NCBI GenBank assembly: GCA_021802745.1
Contig: JAJZRK010000030.1
Span: 1 to 20,095 of the forward strand
DNA length: 20,095 bases
Direction: 5' to 3'
From: a bacterium
GTDB taxonomy: Bacteria; Gemmatimonadota; Gemmatimonadetes; Gemmatimonadales; Gemmatimonadaceae
The position numbers and the translations under genes are program-made. The notes below the pieces were generated by a model. It did no database searches. It was given only the letters and a program-made list of their open reading frames with translations, and was not told the DNA's origin. Shown here in pieces: positions 14,516 through 20,095 of this stretch (positions are counted from its first letter, which is position 1; each line of letters opens with the position of its first letter).

Positions 14516-14534
14516 CGGCACCACTCGCGTGCCG
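14516..14534. terminator. Weak hairpin between convergent lutC and lipoprotein genes
   Basis: The 54-base gap between two converging genes holds a six-base stem, CGGCAC paired with GTGCCG, around a seven-base loop. There is no T tract on either side. It could act as a weak bidirectional terminator, but a stem this short is common by chance in GC-rich DNA. Confidence 0.22.
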
Positions 14535-14553
14535 ACCTTCGTACAGCGTCCGG

Positions 14554-14994
14554 CTACCGCACGATCAGGAAGGTGTTGGTGCGACGGTACATGGTTGACC
14601 CCGTTCCGCCCTGCGACGCGGAAAAGTGTCGGCGCACGCGGTACGTGCCGGGCGACGGCGCAATTCCGAGGTTGAACGTCAGCGTCGCTGAATCCCCGGG
14701 CGCGATGACCAGCGCCAGCGCGATGCACGCCACGGCGGGTGGCGGAATCTCGACCCAGCCGTTCGCGACGGCGCGCTCCAGCACGTCGTTGCACACGCCC
14801 ATGGTGAGCGTGCTCGTGCTGTGATTCACCATCGTCAGTCTGGCGGAGCCGCCCAGCGTGTACTGCGGCTTGTCGGTGTGGAAGTCCACCGCAATATCGC
14901 TGTCGGGCGGGAGCACCTGCGGATCGAGCGTGCCGTCGCTGCCGCAGGCGGCGAGGCCCGCCGCCATCAGGGCGAGCCCCGCCATGCGCCGCAC
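14554..14994 (-). CDS. Small lipoprotein with an Ig-like/BsuPI-like beta domain
   Basis: A 146-residue protein from the GTG at 14994: MRRMAGLALMAAGLAACGSD has two arginines, a short hydrophobic core and a lipobox LAAC with Cys17 as the lipidated residue. An ATG at 14985 would give a signal without any positive charge, which is why I prefer the GTG; neither has a strong Shine-Dalgarno sequence. The mature part has the strand rhythm of a small Ig-like or BsuPI-type domain (TDKPQYTLGGSARLTMVNHS, then APGDSATLTFNL and PGTYRVRRHF), with a Cys pair at about 66 and 88 that may form a disulfide. Its function is unknown; related domains are found in secreted protease inhibitors and adhesion modules. 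It lies directly behind the S46 peptidase gene on the same strand, with a perfect hairpin across the junction. Confidence 0.72.
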   Translation of the reverse strand: MRRMAGLALMAAGLAACGSDGTLDPQVLPPDSDIAVDFHTDKPQYTLGGSARLTMVNHSTSTLTMGVCNDVLERAVANGWVEIPPPAVACIALALVIAPGDSATLTFNLGIAPSPGTYRVRRHFSASQGGTGSTMYRRTNTFLIVR

Positions 14995-15008
14995 GCCTCG
15001 TGCGGCGC
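14986..15008 (-). other. Perfect 10-bp hairpin at the peptidase-lipoprotein junction
   Basis: GCGCCGCACG at 14986-14995 pairs perfectly with CGTGCGGCGC at 14999-15008, leaving a three-base loop. It starts at the last base of the S46 peptidase stop codon and ends directly before the ATG of the lipoprotein, covering its GTG start. It may be an attenuator or terminator, or it may make lipoprotein translation depend on ribosomes finishing the peptidase. There is no T tract. Confidence 0.65.
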
Positions 15009-17086
15009 TACATGCGGCCAGTCGTGAGCTCACGGACGATGCGATCGGCACGATACACATACGCCAGCGCCTCCTGGATGGCGCGCACGTCCACCATGAC
15101 ATTGCGGCCCCGTTCGGGCAGGTAGATGTAGTCGCGCACCAGCGCGTTGATGTTGCGGTCGAAGTTGAGTCCCACGATGCGCAGGTCCTTGGTCACCGCC
15201 GGCGAGCCGGAGTTGCCGCCATAGCTGTCGGCGGTCGAGACGAAGTTGAGCGGTGTGCCGAGGTCGAGCCCCATCGGGGGTACACGCCAGCGGTATGGGA
15301 GGTCCCAGTCGCTGCCCGCGCCGTGGCTGCGGTTGCGGTCGTAGACGCCGTAGAACGTCGTGAACGGCGCCGCCAGCGTGCCGTTGTACTCATACCCCTT
15401 CACCACGCCGTCGGCGATGCGCGGGGACGACGAACCGTCGGGCGGGATGCTCGGCCCGTACAGTTCGAAGCGGACGCGGCCAATCTGCGCGGAGCGTGCC
15501 GCCTCCTCCACGTTGATGCGCGCCTGTTCCGCCTCGAAGGCGAGCACGCTGGGCATGACGGTATTCATCAGCTGCATGGCGGGATCCGACGCCAGCTCGC
15601 CGGCCGCCGCGCGGCGTGCGCCGGCCGTATCGGCCAGCGCCGTCGTGGCCAGCATTGCATCGGCGGCTTCCTGTGCCGTCCGTCCATTGAGCGCGGCGCG
15701 GCTGAATTCATGCCCGGCGCCGTAGGCGGTGGCGATGTCGTCGAGCGAGATCGCCAGGTAGCGGCGCTCGAGCGCGCGCGCCTGCGGCCGCACCCGCGCG
15801 AGACGCTGCCTGAACCCGGCCACCGAGTCGGCCGGGCCGTGTTGCGCACGCCATGCCCAGTACGCCGCCTGCAGGGTGGTGCTGCTCGCCGCCGGGCTGA
15901 CCAGCATCGAGAAGGCCTGCAGCGCCGTGCGCGACTTCACGCGCTGCCGCTGCAGCGCCGCCATCTGCTCGATCAGCTTGCCGTACGTGCCCTTCAACTC
16001 GGGCTTCGCCTGGATCGCGGCGACGAGGTCGCGCTCGATGGCCGACCGGCGGCCCATGATGTTCGCGTCGTACAGTCCTTCGAGGCGTCCCGGCACCGGC
16101 TTCCAGCTGTTCGACAGGCCAAGCATCGTGACCATCGCACTCGCGCGCTCGCGCTCATCGGTGCTGGCGTCACGGAATGCCTTCAGCGCCTCGAGGTGCG
16201 ACGAGAGGAAGTGCTCGGTGAACGGCAGGGCGACATCGCGCTGGTACTCGAGCTGGCTGATCGTCGTCAGCCGGCGCGTGGCGCCGGGATTGCCGATCAC
16301 GAACACGACATCGCCGTCCTTCACGCCGTTGACCCCGCCCCACGCAAAGTGCGCCGGGCTCGCCACGGGCTTGCCGTCGGCGCCGTACGCGCGCAGCGCC
16401 GCGAAGTCGAGCGCATAGCGCGGGAAGGTGAAGTTGTCCCAGTCGCCGCCGAGGTTGGCGACGCCGAGTTCGGCCGCGACCACCAATCGAATGTCGGTGT
16501 AGCGCCTGAAGACGTAGGCCGAGGCGCGGGCGCCGTTGTACAACCCCACGACCTGCACGATGGTGGAATCGCCGGGCTTCGCGTACTGCGCGCGGAGCCG
16601 GTTCTGCGCCGCCGCGCTCACCGCGCGCCGCGCGTCGTCTCGCGCGGCGCCTTCGGCGGCGGCATCGCCGGCCTTGTTCACTTCATCCGAGATGTCCACG
16701 GCGGCCAGCAGCTGGTCGGCAATCATGTTCGGCAGGCGCCGCTCGTCGGCGGGCGTCGCCGCCACGAAGCCCGAATCGAGCAGGTGCTCGCCGGGGAGGC
16801 TGATCGCGTTCACCGACCCCCGCACGCAGTGATGGTTGGTGATGATCAGTCCGTTCTCCGACACGAAGGCCGCCGAGCACCCAGGAATCCGCAGCGCCGC
16901 CATGCGGACGCGGGCAAACCAGGCCGAGTCGGCGGTGAAGCCGTAGGTCTTGGAGAAGTACTCGGAGGGCGCGTACTCGAAGGTCCACATCTTCCCCAGG
17001 TCGTAGCGGCCGGGGGTGACGGGAGCCTGGGCGGAAAGAGCGGCCGCGGAGAGCGCGGCGACGGCGAGTGCGCGGAAGAGGCGCAT
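15008..17086 (-). CDS. S46 family dipeptidyl-peptidase, DPP11-like
   Basis: A 692-residue protein from the ATG at 17086 (a GTG at 17092 would add two residues). The signal peptide ends near ALSAQA. The S46 triad is visible in order: His86 in TNHHC (84-87 region), an Asp in GGDWDN (213-218) and Ser626 in GGNSGSP. The helical insertion domain of S46 enzymes fills about 270-540. Eighteen residues after the serine comes Arg644 in GLNFDRN; in Porphyromonas gingivalis DPP11 the same spacing separates Ser655 from Arg673, the residue that selects Asp/Glu at P1, whereas DPP7 has Gly. This suggests removal of dipeptides with an acidic second residue from peptides in the periplasm. About 692 residues is normal for the family. 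A divergent MFS gene lies upstream, and a lipoprotein gene follows. Confidence 0.93.
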   Translation of the reverse strand: MRLFRALAVAALSAAALSAQAPVTPGRYDLGKMWTFEYAPSEYFSKTYGFTADSAWFARVRMAALRIPGCSAAFVSENGLIITNHHCVRGSVNAISLPGEHLLDSGFVAATPADERRLPNMIADQLLAAVDISDEVNKAGDAAAEGAARDDARRAVSAAAQNRLRAQYAKPGDSTIVQVVGLYNGARASAYVFRRYTDIRLVVAAELGVANLGGDWDNFTFPRYALDFAALRAYGADGKPVASPAHFAWGGVNGVKDGDVVFVIGNPGATRRLTTISQLEYQRDVALPFTEHFLSSHLEALKAFRDASTDERERASAMVTMLGLSNSWKPVPGRLEGLYDANIMGRRSAIERDLVAAIQAKPELKGTYGKLIEQMAALQRQRVKSRTALQAFSMLVSPAASSTTLQAAYWAWRAQHGPADSVAGFRQRLARVRPQARALERRYLAISLDDIATAYGAGHEFSRAALNGRTAQEAADAMLATTALADTAGARRAAAGELASDPAMQLMNTVMPSVLAFEAEQARINVEEAARSAQIGRVRFELYGPSIPPDGSSSPRIADGVVKGYEYNGTLAAPFTTFYGVYDRNRSHGAGSDWDLPYRWRVPPMGLDLGTPLNFVSTADSYGGNSGSPAVTKDLRIVGLNFDRNINALVRDYIYLPERGRNVMVDVRAIQEALAYVYRADRIVRELTTGRM

Positions 17087-17106
17087 GATCACTGAGCGGT
17101 TGAGGT

Positions 17107-17123
17107 CGGTTCACCATGAACCG
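17107..17123. promoter_or_regulatory. Inverted repeat in the divergent region upstream of the S46 peptidase
   Basis: CGGTTCA and TGAACCG form a perfect seven-base inverted repeat with a three-base centre, 20 bases ahead of the S46 start codon. The divergent gap 17087-17267 holds nothing else that I can identify with confidence: a TAAGAT (17139-17134, minus strand) could be a -10 for the peptidase, and a TTGACC (17239-17244, plus strand) has no partner at proper distance. The repeat could be a dimer operator site or an mRNA leader hairpin. Confidence 0.35.
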
Positions 17124-17267
17124 GCGATGCCTGATCTTAACATTGTTGCGCGGCGTCCGCGCTGCGGGCGCGCGCCGTGCTGCTGCGACCCGCGGGTGTG
17201 CGGCTGCGTCTCGCCGTGCCGCGTCCGGCGGTGCATTGTTGACCTCGCGCATTTCAACAGGATCACC

Positions 17268-18586
17268 GTGTCGCCCGACCCCCGTGCTGGACCGCAGGCG
17301 GAAGACCGTGCCGCCCTCACCGAACCAGTCCTGGTGATCACGACGCGCGCGTCGCGCCTCGCCGTTGGTGCGGCGTCGCTTGGCAACGTGCTCGAGTGGT
17401 TCGACTTCGCCGTGTACGGGTTCTTTGCCGCGGTGATCGGCAGGAACTTCTTTCCAACCGGCGACGAGGCCACGGAGGTCCTCGCGTCGTTTGCCGCGTT
17501 CGGCGTCGGCTTCCTCGCACGCCCACTCGGCGGCATCGTCATCGGGCGCCTCGGCGACGTGAAGGGGCGGCAGACCTCGCTCCTGCTCACGATCTTCCTG
17601 ATGGCGGCGGGCACGGTGCTCATTGGCGTCGCCCCGACGTACGCAACGGTCGGCATCGCGGGCCCCATCATCATCGTGTTCGCCCGACTGATGCAGGGCT
17701 TCTCCGCGGGCGGCGAATGGGGCGGCTCGACGGCGTTCATCGTCGAGTGGTCGGGGCCCGGACGGCGCGGCTTCTACGGCAGCCTGCAGCAGGTGGGGGT
17801 CGTCTCCGGCGTTCTCCTTGGATCAATTGCCGGCGCAACCATCAACACGGTGCTCACGCCCGACCAGATCGCGAGCTGGGGATGGCGGATCCCCTTCCTG
17901 TTCGGCGGCGTCATTGGCCCCGTCGGGCTCTACCTGCGGCGCAACATCGGCGAGACACCGGCGTTCCGCGAGGCGGCGCCGGAGTCGGTGGCGGTGAACG
18001 CGCACAACATCGGGCTGACGGCGCGCGCGGCGGGCTTCACGATCCTCTGGACCGTCGCCTTCTACATCTACATCAACTATATGCCGACCTTCACGCGCAC
18101 GTACGCCGGGCTTTCCGGTGCGCAGGCGCTCTGGTCGAACTCCATCGGCATCGCGGTGCTCCTCGCGGCGATCCCGTTGATGGGCCGGCTGTCCGACCGC
18201 GTGGGCCGACGGCCGCTGCTGCTCGCCTGCTGTGCCGCGTGCTTGGTCCTCCCGTATCCGACCGCGAAGCTCCTGCTGTCCGCACCGCCGTTCGCCGTCA
18301 TCGCCGCCTGCCAGGTGCTCTTCGGCCTGTGATTTCGCTCTACTCGGGTGCCGGTCCCTCGGCGATCGCCGAGATCTTCCCGACGCGCAGCCGCTCCACG
18401 CTGATGTCGGCGGGCAACGCGCTGGCCACCGCGATATTCGGCGGCTTTGCCCCGTACATTGCCTCGTGGCTCATCGCACGCACGGGCAATCCGATTGCCT
18501 GGGTCGCCTACGTCATGTCGGCGGCCGTGGTGACCGGACTCGTCATTCTCTCCCTCAAGGAAGCGGCGCACGAACCGCTGCGCTGA
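17268..18586 (+). pseudogene. MHS-type MFS transporter interrupted by a one-base frameshift
   Basis: The first frame runs from a GTG at 17268 (AGGA six bases ahead) to a TGA at 18330-18332 and encodes 354 residues: GNVLEWFDFAVYGFFAAVIG, GRLGDVKGRQTSLLL, LMQGFSAGGEWGGSTAFIVE and GRLSDRVGRRPLLLA are the standard motifs of the metabolite:H+ symporter (MHS, ProP/KgtP-like) group. It stops at CQVLFGL, before the last two or three helices. The missing end, VISLYSGAGPSAIAEIFPTRSRS through LKEAAHEPLR (85 residues), follows at once in the -1 frame, 18329-18586. Adding one G after CTG at 18327-18329 would restore an ordinary protein of about 440 residues. It is a recent one-base loss, a sequencing or assembly error, or a split gene: the frames overlap as GTGA. 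Likely substrates are organic acids or osmolytes. Confidence 0.85.
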
Positions 18587-18600
18587 CGGTGGATCCTCTC

Positions 18601-19503
18601 ATGACACCCGACATGCCGACCATGGAACCCTGGCAGTGGCCCGAAAACCACTGGCGCGCGCTCGTGAATCAGGTGCGCGCCGGCCGCCCGCTGCGCCCGG
18701 TGACGTGGAAGCACGGCGCACGCTGCGCCGTGGCGCTCTCCTTCGACTCCGACCACGAGACCAACGAGCTGCGCGACGGCGGCCGCTCCATCGGCCGCAT
18801 GGCCTGGGGGGAGTTTGGCAGCCGCGTCGGCGTGCCGCGCCTGCTCGCCATCCTGCGCGCCCATGACGTGCGCGCGTCGTTCTTCGTGCCGGCGGTGTCG
18901 GCCCAGTTGCATCCTGACGAACAGCGCCGGGTGGTGGCCGAGGGGCACGAGATTGGCATCCACGGCTGGATCCACGAACTCAACTCGGTGCTGCCATACG
19001 ACGCCGAGCGGGACCTGATGCTGCGGTCGGCCGATGCGCTCGAGCGCATCACCGGTGTTCGGCCCGTGGGCCTGCGCACGCCGTCGTGGGACTTCAGCCC
19101 GAGCACGCTGCGCATCGAGCGGGAGATGGGACTGCAGTACGACTCCTCGCTCATGGCCGACGTGGACTGCTACGAACTGCTGCTCGACGGCGCGCCGACC
19201 GGCATCGTGGAACTCCCCGTCGAGTGGATCCGCGACGACGCACCGTACCTGAGCACGCATCGCTTCCAGTCGCTTCGCCCCTACACCTCGCCGCAGGCCG
19301 TCTTTGAGATCTTTCGCCGCGAATTCGACGGCGCGCATGAGGCGGGTGGCGTCTTCCAGGTCACGATGCATCCGCACATCATCACGCATCGCTCCCGCAT
19401 CTGGATTGTGGAGGAACTGGTTCGCCATGCGAAGGCAAAGGGCGATGTCTGGTTTGCGACGCACGCGGAGATTGCCGCCTGGGCGCGCGACCATGCCAGT
19501 TGA
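18601..19503 (+). CDS. Polysaccharide deacetylase family protein, HpPgdA/PuuE-like
   Basis: A 300-residue protein of the NodB (CE4) fold, without signal peptide or membrane helix, so cytoplasmic as it stands. Motif 1 is SFDSDHE (48-54) in place of TFDDG, motif 2 is GIHGWIHE (about 118-125), motif 3 is RTPSWDFSP (about 159-167), and MHPHII takes the place of the usual LHD. The order GEFGSRVGVPRLLAIL, RASFFVPA, GHEIGIHGWIHE, YDSSLMADVDCYEL and VELPVEWIRDDAPYL follows Helicobacter pylori PgdA (HP0310)-like and PuuE-like proteins. These are called peptidoglycan deacetylases, but several relatives act on cyclic imides or allantoin. The ATG at 18601 has GGA at seven-base distance; a GTG at 18589 is also possible. 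It follows the broken MHS transporter by 14 bases, which favours a small-molecule substrate. Confidence 0.88.
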   Translation: MTPDMPTMEPWQWPENHWRALVNQVRAGRPLRPVTWKHGARCAVALSFDSDHETNELRDGGRSIGRMAWGEFGSRVGVPRLLAILRAHDVRASFFVPAVSAQLHPDEQRRVVAEGHEIGIHGWIHELNSVLPYDAERDLMLRSADALERITGVRPVGLRTPSWDFSPSTLRIEREMGLQYDSSLMADVDCYELLLDGAPTGIVELPVEWIRDDAPYLSTHRFQSLRPYTSPQAVFEIFRREFDGAHEAGGVFQVTMHPHIITHRSRIWIVEELVRHAKAKGDVWFATHAEIAAWARDHAS

Positions 19504-19522
19504 AGCGATGTCGTGAGACGAC

Positions 19523-19555
19523 CGACGGGGCGGCGCACGATGCGCCGCCCCGTCG
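19523..19555. terminator. Bidirectional hairpin terminator between convergent genes
   Basis: A perfect 15-base stem (CGACGGGGCGGCGCA at 19523-19537 pairing with TGCGCCGCCCCGTCG at 19541-19555) with a three-base CGA loop fills the gap between two converging genes. It is entirely GC-rich and lacks a T tract on both strands, as is common for terminators in high-GC genomes. Its position 20 bases past one stop codon and 17 bases past the other makes a role in ending both transcripts likely. Confidence 0.75.
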
Positions 19556-19572
19556 TCGCGTGTACTCACCGT

Positions 19573-20095
19573 CTATACTGGCGGGCGTCGCCTACCGAAC
19601 TCACCGGAGGCAGCGTCGCCGCCCGGCTCGCGGGTGCCGCGGGGCGCGGGAAGCGCCGGGAATTCCTTGGTGAACTTGATGTCCTGCTTGTCGAGCAGTT
19701 CCGCGGCCTTCTTGCGCTGGTTCTCGTCGGTCAGCACTGCGAGCACGTCATGCACAGCGGCCCGGCGGTTCTGCTGCAGCGAATCCACCATGCGGTTCAG
19801 CTCGCGCATCTGCTGAAAGGCGCCTTGCTGGGCACCGTCGGCTCCCGGCTGCGGCGGCTTGAACTCGCGTTGGACCGAATCGTAACGAGCCAGTAGGTCG
19901 GCGCTGCGGTCGAAGATCTGCAGGCGCAGGTCCTTGAGCTGCGCCTGCTGCCCGTCGGTCAGCTTGAGCTTCTTGTGCTTCACGAGCAGCAACTCGGCCG
20001 GGTTGCATTTCTGCACGGTCTTGGCCGATGGGTACTTGATGTTGGTCGCGCGAGTGCCGCGCGCCATGCCGCCCGGAGCACCCCGGCCGCCCATT
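19573..20095 (-). CDS. LTxxQ-motif (Spy/CpxP-like) protein, 5' end outside window
   Basis: At least 173 residues read in from the right edge. The visible start is rich in Gly and Arg and has no signal peptide; in this family one is expected further upstream, so the true start is probably outside the window. Two LTxxQ-type motifs are clear: KLTDGQQAQLKDLRLQ at about 44-59 and LTDENQRKKAAELL at about 121-134, with a long charged helix between them (QQMRELNRMVDSLQQNRRAAV). Spy/CpxP-like proteins are all-helical periplasmic chaperones or metal-stress sensors that work as dimers. The C-terminus is proline- and glycine-rich. It converges on the deacetylase gene across a strong hairpin. Its operon context is outside the window. 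Confidence 0.7.
   Translation of the reverse strand, partial: MGGRGAPGGMARGTRATNIKYPSAKTVQKCNPAELLLVKHKKLKLTDGQQAQLKDLRLQIFDRSADLLARYDSVQREFKPPQPGADGAQQGAFQQMRELNRMVDSLQQNRRAAVHDVLAVLTDENQRKKAAELLDKQDIKFTKEFPALPAPRGTREPGGDAASGEFGRRRPPV

Noticed and set aside
14858..17095. 745-residue open frame opposite the S46 peptidase
   Set aside because: The peptidase has a signal peptide, full triad and family length, while this frame has no recognisable motif.
19574..19579. TATACT resembling a -10 box on the plus strand
   Set aside because: It overlaps the end of the LTxxQ protein gene, has no -35 and no plus-strand gene downstream.

Overview
This is a gene-dense, strongly GC-rich bacterial window with G or C at most third codon positions. 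I see no tRNA, rRNA, CRISPR array, transposase or integrase. Gene content suggests a soil or sediment member of Gemmatimonadota, or possibly Acidobacteriota: an S46 dipeptidyl-peptidase, a Tat-secreted TIM-barrel epimerase, a symporter followed by a tiny two-helix protein, and a carboxypeptidase-regulatory protein with a TonB-plug-like end. This assignment is an inference from gene families, not from a marker gene. Base composition looks even across the window, so nothing marks an imported island.

Layout. Positions 1-2771 (+): the 3' part of a SulP anion transporter fused to STAS and cyclic-nucleotide-binding domains, with its stop codon overlapping the start of a membrane-bound metal-dependent hydrolase of the YdjM/DUF457 type. 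Positions 2779-11759 (all -): read in the direction of transcription, a sodium:solute symporter, a 66-residue membrane protein, a Tat-exported sugar isomerase/epimerase-like protein, a secreted alpha-galactosidase-like (clan GH-D) hydrolase, a carboxypeptidase-regulatory/plug-like protein, a YfcC/DcuC-type carrier, a 63-residue membrane protein with its own promoter-like box, and a hemolysin III/TrhA protein. The first four form a credible sugar uptake and degradation cassette.

Positions 11856-14499 (+): a complete lutABC lactate-oxidation operon whose genes overlap by 4 bp (ATGA, GTGA), divergent from the symporter. Positions 14554-17086 (-): a DPP11-like S46 peptidase and a small lipoprotein, separated by a perfect hairpin. 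Positions 17268-19503 (+): an MHS-type MFS transporter broken by a one-base frameshift near its C-terminus, then an HpPgdA-like deacetylase/imidase. Positions 19573-20095 (-): the 3' part of an LTxxQ (Spy/CpxP-like) protein, separated from the deacetylase by a 15-bp perfect hairpin terminator.

The overall picture is a heterotroph that digests external peptides and glycosides and imports anions, sugars and organic acids. I do not see a clearly new defence or mobile system. The most unusual signals are a G-quadruplex-forming G-rich leader with a 13-base homopolymer inside the sugar cassette, a symporter whose only plausible well-placed start codon is ATT, a hairpin sitting on the start of the lipoprotein gene, and the split MHS transporter, whose two halves overlap as GTGA.
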